DNA from: Ascidia mentula
Taxonomy: Eukaryota > Chordata > Ascidiacea > Phlebobranchia > Ascidiidae
Length of the DNA stretch: 64,000 nucleotides
Reading direction: 5' to 3'
Assembly: GCA_947561715.1 (NCBI GenBank)
Contig: OX387204.1
Coordinates: 5,709,001 to 5,773,000 of the forward strand
In this document: one piece after another, positions 48,028-60,028 of the stretch
Layout: the number at the start of each line of letters is the position of its first letter
Numbering within the stretch: position 1 is the first letter of the stretch
Position numbers and translations under genes: made by a program
Notes under the pieces: generated by a model
Seen by the model: the letters and a program-made list of their open reading frames with translations, nothing else
Told to the model about the DNA's origin: nothing
The model's database searches: none

Positions 48028-49163
48028 AGCTGATCTTTTAGCTTGTCTAATGTCTATTTTCCAACCGTTTCAATAACGTTTTATTCTAAAAAATATAGAG
48101 AGAATCAAATTGAAGTAACATACAAGTTCCGTTACTGTCAGTTTTTTCAGTTGTTTTTATAGACCGTCGCACTTTTTGCTGGCAAAATTTTTGCTGTTTG
48201 TTTTACCTAGGTCAGAAAAACTGTAGGGCGAACACTAAGCAGAGCTGAATAACAAAGGACACTCAGTTTCTTCACAAACAAACTCAAACGACTATACACA
48301 AATTGCTGCCATTTCTAAGATATACTGAATGTTAATGAATGGTTCCTTAAACTGAGCCTAAAGCTTATAGAATGCTTGTTGTCACGAAAGAGCAGTGCCT
48401 TTTGTGTGCCCCATCTACTGTTTCTCTCCAGGAAAAACCCCCGCTTTGGTTACACGGCGCTTTTCAAACCCGTCCAAGCGTGAAGTCACGTTTCGGTATT
48501 GTTACCTGGAAAACTCCACATACATTGTTGAACCTGCAGCCATGTATATTTTGGGTTTATGCGAAATATCGTCATATTTATGATTAGAAATAGTTGTATA
48601 AAGCATAGATCTCCTATTAACAACTTCGTTTGGTCTTGGTCTTGGTCTTGGGATTGTTGCGCTAAAAGTCTTGTAAAAAGCCATTACTGGGACTGACCAT
48701 GATTACAATTAGGTGTCTTGAACGAATGTTCATCAATCTAGGTCGGTCCTAATATTAATTTATAATTAGACGATCTTTTGTTTAATCGAAGGGGATTTAA
48801 GAAGGACTTCGTTGATTTTTCTTCGACGCGCGAACATTCGAAAGCAACCGAAATAAATGTCTAGCGCTATCATGCGGATATTGATCAATCACTAAGTCCC
48901 TAGCAACAGCATGTTGCAGAAAAGTCCCATTTTAAGTAGCAGTCAGAGGTTGACAACCAAGAAAAACGCTTAGAGCAAGTGAAACAATCTTCTATTACAA
49001 CTTTCAGATGTTTCAGGAAGGAATCAAAACACAAACAATAAAATAAATCTTTAAAAAGGAAATTGAACTTTTTTATAAAACAATTGCTTATTTTGCGTGT
49101 GCACGGTTACATCCGTGGAAAGTGTAATCAGTTGTATACTTTTCTTCTGTAAGTAAAAGTGTA

Positions 49164-49970
49164 GTTCGTAAGATTTATTGAACTGGACGTCACACCGCTT
49201 GTTGGTAACGTTTTATGATGTAAGAGATTATTTAAAAATTCTTTAAATCCGATGCCGCAGTCTTTACTGTTGACCTATATGTATTCCGGAAGGAGGTCAA
49301 CACCTAACCAAAAACACCACGTTTTTGCGCTAGCAACAGCTCAGTTGTTACATCCGAAATGTTTGGCTTGCAACGATTTGTTTGGCTCTGTTTATGCTAA
49401 AAGACGTTAATATTTGTTGTTCAGTTTGAACTGAGAAGAAAAAGTGGGGAAGACGTAGAGGAGGAACCGTTCCCTTGCCGCGATCGTTCGTAACGATTAC
49501 CCTCATTTCCACAAACTTTGCTGCTCACCTTAAAGTGGATTGAACACTCGACAGTTAACAGGAAATTACTTTGTGGGGTTTTCTCACCTATATAGCTTTC
49601 AAGGCACTTAATGACAGGAAAAATTAAGAGTAGTCAGTATTCGTTCAAAGCAAAATACCTTCATCCGGGTTAAAGCACACTGTTGAGAGAAGGGGAATCC
49701 CGGCGTAACAGACAAGTCCCATTTGTCGGTAAAGTGACAACATAGCCTTGTTTCCCGCTTTGGCAATCAAAACACATTTTCCACGAATATTCGTCAAAAA
49801 TAGAGCCGTCCTGTAACATACCAACAGCTAATTGAGCGGTGACAGTTAGTTAGTAAGATTTATTGCAACTGGACGTCACACCGCTTGTTGGTAACGTTTT
49901 ATGATGCTAGAGACTATTTCAAAATTCTTTAAATCCGATGACGCAGTCTTTACTGTTAACCTATATGTGT
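49164..49970 (+). repeat. Pair of ~120 bp direct repeats
   Basis: 49164-49282 and about 49847-49970 share long identical runs (ggacgtcacaccgcttgttg, then ttctttaaatccgatg, then cgcagtctttactgtt), about 90% identical by eye. No frame. Confidence 0.85.
49286..49503 (+). repeat. Dispersed/duplicated segment, copy upstream of gene A
   Basis: Starts ccggaaggaggtcaacacct and ends cgtaacgattaccc. The same sequence recurs at 63608-64000, there interrupted by about 180 extra bases and cut by the window end. It is upstream of both IL-1R-like genes, in the same orientation. Confidence 0.85.
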
Positions 49971-51727
49971 AACACTTTGTAACGTGTTCCTTACAACGCA
50001 ACAAAGCTCATTTGTTAAGGCCCCATATCAGTAATAAATCCCCAAATTTAAGTTTTGAAGGCCATCAACATTAATACCCATACTGAGTGATTTGCTTGTT
50101 TGCCCACAACAATTCCTGTGGTCGGTGACCCATGAAGATCTACTGGTACTATTTAAAGAAAAAAAAAATTGATTGCAGCTGCATCGGACAAGACACAGGA
50201 TCTGAAGAGCCTTTAGGAGGATCTTATGTCCTATAGGATAGCAAAAACAGTCCCAGGGGGCAACCAAAGCAACTTTCCTGTGACAATATTTTTGCCATTG
50301 CGTAGAAAAGGTTGGGGCCAACATGAAATTGCAAATTGGATGAGTTTTTTGTGATTCATTTTTTCGCAAAACTAACTTACATTTTTTTGCAGCCTATTCA
50401 GCTAAAATAACGTCCGACAAGGGGGCGAAATGCCACCTGGGGAGCGCTTTAAGCAACTATCCTGCAACTAATTTTGACCTGAATGCGTAGACAAGAGGCG
50501 GGCCTAACATAAAATCACAAATTAAGGTATACTTCTGTGATTCAATTTTGAGCTATGAACACTTGAACATTTTGGTGCTTTTTCAACTAACTTTTTCACA
50601 GCACCCAGCACCAAATGACTAGCTGAATGACAAGGGCAAAAATTGCGCTAAAACTGCACCAAACACGGTGAAATTCGCTCTGGCAACAGCACGTGACTCC
50701 CTGCTCATTCAGTCCGAAAATTTACCCCAATGCATCACCGGTTGCCTTGTGACATCACTGAGTTTCCCTATGACACGGGGGCGAAACTTTTTTAATAGAA
50801 ATACTGATATGCGATCTAAAGACCATCAGCTTTAGCTACGGGTATCTTGTACCAGAGAATCACAAAGATAACAATACAAATACACAGGCGATTTATTCGT
50901 TGAACTCTAGTCAATGAAACAACACTGCAGCAAAAAAGTAACAAAAACGAAAAACTTGAAACAAAAACTGCATTTATGTACACAATTCCGTAACGGGATA
51001 GGCAACTTGTCTTTAGAATGTATTCACAAACAAACGTGCAACTTCGACCAACGATTCCTCTCTGGATTGATCGTAGATTTACTTTTCGAGTGAAAATACC
51101 ACCAACATAGATATCACGTACAAAAGGCGTAATATGATTTACACAGCAGCGTAGCGGAACTCGCAAACAACAACCGTGAATAATTTTTTTCGGGCTTGGA
51201 GGCTGTGTTATCATATAGCATGCCTTTCTGGCGTGCTAATCTTCATGGTTTTGAAACAAACAATAGTAAAATGTACTGCACCTTCTGACGCCGCAGTCCA
51301 CTTAACACTTTTAATTGAAATTCATGGTAATAGGCAGCAAGCAGCATTTTAAGGTAATGCAGTCCACGCTTTGTGTAATATATGCGGGCGGAAAGTACTG
51401 GAGCTTCTGACACAGTAACCAAGCGTTTAACGAAAGACGTCAAGCGAACGAACATCATAGTACGTCAATACGCCAGTCGTTGACGTCATTTTACACCATG
51501 TTTTCCTCGGCGGCGGAGGGACTTGAATGAAATGCGAAATCTTCGGCTGAACGAAACAAAAAGAACCGTTAAGTTTTACGTTAATGCAATGGACCGTTAA
51601 ATGTTACGTAAAATAAGTTTATTTGGACACAGTTTGCCTTAGCCTTAGGTATGTAGTGACTCAGAAACGCGCTGTAGCAAGCAGGCAGCGTCAGTCGGTT
51701 GCATCAACTTGTAACTGTTTAAACCGC

Positions 51728-54700
51728 TCAGTCATACTCACGGGATGTTTTCTCCATGAGGGAGGGAGCATCCTGCAGCGCGTTGTACGAACACAATTCT
51801 TTCTCATACGAACTCGTCCTTTGCAGATTCGGCAAAGCGTATTCGATATCGGCCAAAAAGCGCGAATCAGAATCCTTCTTCCATTTAACGTTTCGACAGG
51901 TCTGGACAAATACATTAAAATCTTCAATGTAATCAATTAACAATACTGGGGAGCAATATGAGCATTTGTCATTGACACCCGTGGCCAGGACCGGTCCTAA
52001 GTAAATTGGACCGCAGTTTATCACGAAAACCAAAAACCAACAAAAAATGTTAAATCGAAACGGTAAAATTCTGAGAATAAAAAGACTGGCCCATACGGTT
52101 ATTAACATTTTCATGTTTGAAAAAAAAACGTTTCGGCAAGAACTTATATGTATATATGCCATCATCAGTTTGAATGACGCGGTTGGTGTAGGCTCACGCG
52201 GGTGGTTACGTCATTTTGTAATCGGCCACATTCCGCTTACCCTAGAACTTACCCTTATAGCGTTTCTCAATTCAACCATGGTTGTTTGGTCGCTGTTGCT
52301 TCGTAGAATTTTGCCAATATGTGGAGTGCGCACGAATATAAGTTTCGCCTGGTTTCGCTGCATGTTGATGACACCCTGAAGAACATTGTTGTCAATAACC
52401 AACTTATCACTATATTTTACGCGTGTTGATAATTGGCGACACAACCAATTAAATTCATTTAGAATAAACGTGGCAGATTTCACAGATTTTTTTGAAGATT
52501 GTGGAAAATAGTTACCTGTTGGGCTACGAAGCGCGCCCACGAATCTCTGACGTATTCTTCGGTAAGTACCACGATCATTCGATGGCTTTTGTCCAGGTAT
52601 TTCAACAAAGTTTCCACGCAAACTGTGGGAAAAAAGGCCACCGGTTAGACAAACATATCGTACACACAGCTACAGATGCGTCCTTATGGATCTGAATGGA
52701 ACATTTCGCCCGAATAATGGTGCGAAAATACCGAAAGTGGACCCCCTTTATTCCACGCTTGATCACAGAGTAACGTAGCTCATTCAAACGCCAACTTCTT
52801 CACAGTTTTACATTGAAAACGTTTTAAACGAAACAGTTTTTAATAAAAGTTTATTTAGGTATCACTGCTCCAAAGAATGCGGATCAATCAACCGTCGGAA
52901 ATTTTTAGTAAAACAATCCAAAAGACAGCTGTGACGTACATCCTTGGTCGAACTTCTCCATAGGGTCGTAATAACTGTAGTTAAGCTCAGTCATTTTCTT
53001 CTTGATACTGGTCACAATGTTCCTGGTGGCGTCGCAAACATCCTTGGGCATATCGCTGGTGAAGAAGTAGGCGAGGATCGCTACGTATTCCCGATCATCT
53101 GCAATAATAAATAGTTTAAAAATTTTAGAGAATTAAAATATAGAGGGATTAATAAAATTTTCTCTCCCAACGAAATACCCATACATATGGGGTTGTTTGA
53201 CACACATTGGTCAGGTTTAGGCAAATAAATAAATAATATTTTATCCGAAAAACATCGTACGCCAAATCCACATTTTCACCTGACACTAGAAATATTTTAT
53301 GTATTCAAACATAAGCATGTTGGAGTATCTTCGTTAATTGGATCCAATTTTGTTTGTATTCTAATTTAATAGATTACAGCTACGAATAACAATCCAAAGT
53401 CTTTCGTACCATTATCATATTTTCCGAAATGTCTCCGATAGAAAAGTTTGATCAGGGAGCGGTACTGCCAACCAAAAAAGGCGGCGAGCGCGGAGACGAC
53501 GACGAATACCAGCACCGCGACGAGTATGACGACAATGGTGCGCAGCTCTCTCAAGCGGTTGAATTCCAGGGTAACTAGGACGGGCTCACTCATTGCGTTC
53601 TTGTACTGCACTCGTGCGTAATATTCACCAGCGTCGCTCTTTGCTATGTTGCTGTATGAATACGTTATTGTGTAAATGCGTAATAAACATGTTGGAATTG
53701 GATCGTATTTTGATGTAAGACCACACATAGCAAAACTCACAGAATGCGATTATTGTTACATTTTAATCTATGTGCGTACATACAAGTTCAAAAAATCCTA
53801 CAAAACAAGGGTCTGGCTTACCTGATCTTTAGATATATTTCAAACGTTCGCTCCACGATATCGACCTGCACCTCTTGTTCGCTCGGAACATAAGGGTAGC
53901 AATAGCTCTGGTTGTTCACAAAGTTCTGCCTGTAAATCCAAACAAGACGCTGATTTCAGATTTAGCCGATGCAATTTGTTGTTTACCATTATTCGTGCTT
54001 AAATTTCGACTACTAGCGTCCACTTACAATCCGCATTTGATCCGCGAATCGTCGACTCCGGAACTAGTCAGCGACTGGTCATATTCGTTTTTGCAAAGCA
54101 CATGGTTGGCCTGCACAAAAAAGTCAACAAAATTAGGTAACGTCACTTGCAGATTAACACTGATGAGGAAACGCGATAATGCAGATCTATGTATATGCGG
54201 TAGAATCGTGTTGACATGTGTTGACACTTACCTGAATAACATTACATAATAAGCCGTACCAGCCTTGTGACAAGAAACTGATTTTTTTTAACATTCATTG
54301 TTCACTGCCAAAACGTCTAGTAAAAATCATAAGCTTGAAAGAATTTCATACCTTTGTCCACGAGATTTGCAGATCGCCCGGCTGAAGTTGATCGCGGTTC
54401 TTCCGCGCGTCACACTTCACTGTGATGTCATCGCCGGAAAAGAAGGTAATCTCTTTTTCGCACATGAGCATGAGCTCAAATTTTTCATGTGGCGGTTCTG
54501 TGTTAAATTTCGATACTATTTCTATGGTTTTTAGTTTATGATTTCTATACCAACACAAACAAGGTCCACTGAGCTTAGATACTGCATCTAAAGCGTTCTA
54601 ACGAGATATCAGTGAAACAAGGTTTCTTACGGTAAACACACACGGAGTAGTGAGCGATGTAGGCGGTCATTCCTTGGTATGTTACTGCACACGTGTAAAT

Positions 54701-57700
54701 ACCAGGATCGTATAAACTCATTGCTGTTTTCTGCAAAAAAAACACGTACGTTCGACGTTTTGTAACTTATCTGAAGGATTGATACTAATTTTGAAATAAA
54801 ACAAACAACGGGTTACCCTGTCGGTGAAGTTTGTAAAAAAACAAACACATGTTTACTTCAAACTGTGCGAGTTTAACGTTTCTATTTTACCTGGAACCTA
54901 TTTGGATGACCGGGGTCGTCGGAAGTGTAAATCTGGTGCGCATTTTTCACTTCAGCCACCGGCTTGCAACTTTTCGACGACATCACCGATCCGTTCCTTT
55001 CTCGCTCCGTGAAGAGCCAATGGGTTTTATACGTATCCGATGGCGGCTCGATCGTGTCGCTGCCTAGCGCTGCGGAGCACAATTGTTTGTGTTAGAAACA
55101 CCAGGGTGCTAATGGTGGGTTTTCTTTCCGTTTTATTATCGTCGCCAGGCACAAGATTGAATTCTTGGTTAAACTTTAAAAATTTCATTGATCGCTTGTG
55201 GCGTTCAGGTCGTGATGCTAGATTTGTTCATATGTAAAGTCTCGCTATCTACTATACGTATAATGTACATAATGTACAGGTATGGTAACCGATGAAGGTC
55301 CACCACAACCAGACAATTGTCTACATGGAAGGCTTTTACAGTGCAGAATATTGAATGCAGAGCAACGATCGTAAAGAAGTCAACAGCACATGTGTTTGGG
55401 TAAAAGAAGAGATGACTTGAGAGAGAGAGAGAGAAAGAGAGAGAAAGAGAGAGGGGGGTGTTAAGCAGTTTTGCGCTTAGAGGGAATCCCGCATGCTTCA
55501 GGCCAAACGGGAATTTCCAGACGACGTTCCCTCGTGCATCAATAGCGCGGGAATCACAATCTTACCTGCGATGCATCTGAGCTTCATGACGTCCTGCATC
55601 TTGTAGTTGAGGTACTGTAAGTTCTTATCGCACCGAGTGGCCTCCTGGATCGCGCCCAAGCAGGATGTAGCTGGGAATGGCAGTAAGCTGACGTTGAATC
55701 GCGTTGTGAGACACCGCGTGCCGGAAGTCTGCGCACGAAGTAAATGAAATTGCGTGTCTACTTTTACCAAAACTAATTTTACGTGTGTTTTTTTCAGTAA
55801 ATTATCAGTAAATAAAAATTAAGTTGTAAATGCAACTCACGGATGTTCTTAAAATGTTGGAGTCAGTTAGACACATAGCGTGCAACGCTAAGGTAAGCAA
55901 CATGCGTTTGTTTATGACGTTTCGGGGAACGAAATAACATCGAAATATACAACCTACGTAGAGCATGTCGAATATAAAAATAAAATAACATTTTTGGCGT
56001 AGCTATTCATCATAGGTCATAAATAATCATGCGATTTAACTATGAAGTTACCTTTCAGCATTGATCCGACTTTCAACACTAATAGCGATGTAAAAATTAT
56101 TAGTGAACACATTAATATCGTTATTACATGCCACCACTAGAATTACCACGCCGTTAAAAATAGGTCGGATCTTTGCCACAACAAACAGTCGCACATGAAA
56201 AGAAAATCCCGCTATGCTTGAGCCTCATTGGGCCTTTGAAATAAGTCCGCCATTTTTACGGCTGTTACCCACAAATTTCAACAACGTTTTGGTCTTGTTA
56301 GGGGAAGATAATTTTTTAGTTTCTTTTATCTGACAAGCAATGTATGACTTACCTGGTAGAGCAGAAACTCGCTAAGAGCGGGCATATGGGACTCTAACAC
56401 AAGACTGTCTGATGTGTTAAACGTGCTCGTGCGAAGATCTTCCACAAAACACTAGAAAGGAAAGCACAACATATAAGTAATGGTTAGTTTATAATTTTAA
56501 AATTTCAATGACATAGTTTCCAAATTGAGTTGACAAATACCAAACATATCTAAGACAATTGTACACAATGAAAATAAAATGTCCAACGCCCTGGTTTATG
56601 CACCACACAAAATGGAAGGCAACGCTTGTTCTGGAAAAGACTGAAGCACTTTGCAAAAATTATTCATTTACTGAGCAATACGCCTTGTTGATGAACAAGG
56701 TATGGAAAAACACTTTATTCCCAAAGGAATCTTTGTCATGTATAATTAATACGAAGGCAGAACTACGTTAGTTCAACACCAGACGTTGCCAAAAATGACA
56801 AAGTCGAGTTGCAAAGATTATACACCATGCATTGGAAGGTATAAGCCCAAGAGCTGAATATTTTGTTTAACATGCTTTAGATCTTTTTCGCTTGCCCCTC
56901 ATGTTTGTTAATATTATTCAGATATTTTATTCCAACAGTTAATTGGGATCAAACGACTGAAACCTTTCCATTTAGGGCCTATTCTATGAAATGTAGTACT
57001 AATTGCGTAACATGTTTCCTCCTTATACGACCATATGATTCGGCGTGCAAATCAGCGCAGCGACGCCCAGTTTGGGATGCACTGCTCTGGACTATTTAAC
57101 GAACCTGTTTATTGTTGTGGTCAAGTTTACATTGTTGTGACCGAGTTTACATTTAGTTTGTTGTCACGCGTTGGGGGCGCTTGGCACTGAGATCATCCAC
57201 GCCGCACCAGATATCAACTCATAAAGAACCAATACGTGCAGGCCGAGGTTCGATTGTGCAACACAACACCTCGCACTGCAAAATCGGGGGAAATTCGCCT
57301 GTCGTGCATGGCGGCGCAAATAACTCTAAAAATATTCAATAAAACCGCAGGCTGATGTGGTGGAGCATTAAACACAGGAAGAAGCCAGGGCTGAGCATCT
57401 GATTTATCGTTGGTCTGTCACAAACGGGCCGCAGGTTTGCGGCTATTTTCTGTTTATCGCGCGCCGTCTGTTCGTTGGATTGGTTGAAACGTTAATGATT
57501 TGTTTGCCCGTTTAAAAAATACCAATTAAAGTCTCAACGTGCTTTTTCCGCTTCTCAGATAAATGTGTAGGGAAGCAGCAGTGCAAAAAATCCCGCAATC
57601 ATTCGCGAATTGATGCTTTTCCGCTGCACTGAAACTTTGGGCTAACGAAAAAATTCAAAATAGCCATTTCAATTGAGTCATCTGGCGACTAGAGTTTCGC

Positions 57701-60028
57701 GTAAATGCCAAAGACGCATTCCAGTTTTAACGTTACATGACATTTTTTTGCACATAAATCCTCACATGACATGACTATACGGAAGAGAGTTTGCTTGATT
57801 TTTTTGCTTGATTTTCGAAAGCAGCAATTGTTGATGCGTATTTAATAATTAGAGTAGATTGAAAATTAACAACAATATTCCCACAAACCATTCTGTAAAA
57901 CATCACGAACATTGTGGTTATTTGTATTAACACAACCATAATTTACCCCGGTGAAGTGTAATTTATTGTTTTACATTTAGTACAAATTAAGACAAGCAAA
58001 GCTGAACAAGCGTCAGAAAAAATAGCCCTATAGGTGTTAAGATCAGAGTTCCTTGCAAGATTTCTGAAGCGACTCGGAGGCGTCACAAACAATTGGACAG
58101 TCTTACCTCCAAAGGCGTTCAACCGATTGTCATCTATATGACATGTCGGGAATATGGCAATGCATAACGCAACGCAAATCCGCTGGTCGAGGAGGAATTA
58201 ACGAGGAACTATCATCGATTCAAGCTCCCCGAGGTGTTGTATAACTCCCTTAATATTAATCACTGCAGTTTGGCCCGTCCGCCATCTTACTGCTAATTCA
58301 GGCGACAGGTTGGGAATGCGCGCAATGAATCGGTTTTGGCGACCGTGTTCACTGTGACTTATGTGCCATTGTTTCCTCAGGGTTTTGAAGCAATACTGAC
58401 AACTTGACACATCACGTTTGCTTTTGTGCCGGGAAAGCGTCTAAGAGAGCCAATTGATAAGAGGGTTTCAACTTTCAAGGTACACCAGTCGTGAGGACTG
58501 ATCACCATCGCTGAGCGCGAACAAAAAGGGACCCACGGGAAAATGTTTGCCGGAGCGAAACGTGAGTAACTGTAAATTTCCTGTTGAGATTGCCTACAGC
58601 GCTACTGTGGAAACTGAAAAGAACTAATTTTAGAGTCGAAAGCTTCGATGCAGCTGCGTCAAAACCAAATAAAAACACGTTCTTGCTCAGTGCTTCCTCG
58701 CGTTAACGATCAACGATTTCTTGGAAATTCTGTTCAAAAGGTTAGTTAGACACAAGTAACGGCCTCACACAAGAAAAACCAGATTCTCTCAAGGGGAAAA
58801 ATCAATACGTTTTCACAGTTGCTGGTGAATAAAACAACGCTCAAAGCAATTGACCGTATTACAAGTCTTCCTGGCATTTGCATTGAAAATGAAAAAAAAA
58901 ATCGAAAAAAACCTAACGTGACGAAAATTTGCATGTTAGTGGCGGTAGTTCCATTGAATCAATGCAAAGGGGCATTGTGAATTGTATGAGACAGTATCTC
59001 GTTTTACCATCATGATGCTTAATATGTTATTAATGAAGAAAAATAATGCTTTTGATGTTTATTAACTGAGCAGAGCTTGCGTGTAGGTCTTGGAATTGAA
59101 ACTCTTGTTAAATGCCATCATGTCTGTTACATTTGTTTTGCTTGTGTAGATTTATCATACAGCGCACATTAACTAGAATAAAACCATAAGATCCAAACAA
59201 TAAGATCCCCGAAAAGCACATGTTTGTTCCGTGTGTTTTGCAGGGACATCGCCACCCGCTGCCAAAAGCAATGTATCATCGGATCTTATTTCTAAAACCA
59301 CCTTTTCGCACTAACAGTCTTGCATAAAGTTAGTTTCGTGCGTGTTCATTACAGCAGTGGCATTCTGCATCCGCCCAAAAATGCTGTCAAACCCGTTAGA
59401 GGCAAAACTTTAGGCAAAACATGCGAGTAGCTAGGCGTGTTTAGCCTGGGGTATATGATGGATGGAATTTCGTGCGTGCGTCATGTTTTCCAATAACACA
59501 GTTTTCCAATAACACAATTACACATATCAAACCTTTCATTGGAATTTTGCATAAAGCGCGAGTTATGTAACCATATAGTTTTCAAAGTCTGTTTACAATG
59601 CAATTTCCGCTGAAAATGGACTCATAAAATTAACAGAAAACAAGAATAGTTTTGGTGTTATACCTCTGCTCCGGTGGATGAGAATTCTGCCCCGAAAATT
59701 TCATTCCAGTGAGCTCTCAAGGGATCGCACTTCATCGAGAAAGGCCACCCGTAATACGCAGATACTGTTTTGAAGACGTCGTTCACCTCTGTGCAGTTTG
59801 TCGGGTGTCCTGAAAGGAAACGAGACCATAAAACACGTTTGTTGGTCACAGATAAGTTCAAAGTATTCGTGATATAGTTTAACAGACTTGAAGTTATGAA
59901 AGCGTAGCTACTGCTAGTTTTTAAGTACAGCGGTTTGCCTGCTTACCTCTATCTACTAACGTCCCCATAGAGTTTGTTCGTGACGTCACGATGAGAATTG
60001 TGACGACACAGAAGTGCAGTAACGTCAT
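51728..60028 (-). CDS. Interleukin-1-receptor-like protein B (Ig ectodomain, TM, TIR)
   Basis: Fourteen exons, 5' to 3': 60028-59947, 59809-59664, 56451-56353, 55728-55566, 55069-54891, 54730-54631, 54497-54352, 54110-54028, 53929-53822, 53651-53410, 53098-52940, 52622-52516, 52375-52253 and 51901-51728; 636 aa. Each exon corresponds to one of gene A, with equal intron phases and eight of fourteen lengths identical. The signal peptide is MTLLHFCVVTILIVTS. The ectodomain has YYGWPFSMKCD, YDPGIYTCAVTYQG and SDAGEYYARVQY; the membrane helix is VVILVAVLVFVVVSALAAFF, followed by FYRRHFGKYDN. The TIR domain has YVAILAYFFTSD, YYDPMEKFDQG, SHRMIVVLTEEY, KLIFVRTPHI and RFLADIEYALP. The tail is about 18 residues longer than in A. 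Expected role as for gene A. Intron 2 is 3.2 kb, against 0.13 kb in gene A. Confidence 0.85.
52066..52113 (+). repeat. ~48 bp segment shared with 21503-21552
   Basis: Same orientation, core ataaaaagactggcccata. Lies in the last intron of IL-1R-like gene B. Confidence 0.6.
55419..55459 (+). repeat. (GA)n microsatellite with a G-run
   Basis: About 40 bases of gagaga/gaaaga ending in a run of G, in the intron between exons 4 and 5 of gene B. Confidence 0.95.
56452..59663 (-). other. Large intron 2 of IL-1R-like gene B
   Basis: 3.2 kb. Contains a GC-richer part at about 57170-57480 and otherwise AT-rich DNA. Open frames within it (for example 58198-58410) have no splice support or recognisable domain. 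Confidence 0.5.

Larger units (their letters stand above)
48028..51727. other. Intergenic between the two IL-1R-like genes
   Basis: Upstream region of gene A and 3' side of gene B. It holds an internal direct duplication (49164-49282 and about 49847-49970) and the dispersed segment 49286-49503. A minus-strand AATAAA (tttatt at 51618-51623), ~105 bases past the gene B stop, fits its polyadenylation. Other frames look non-coding. Confidence 0.55.
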
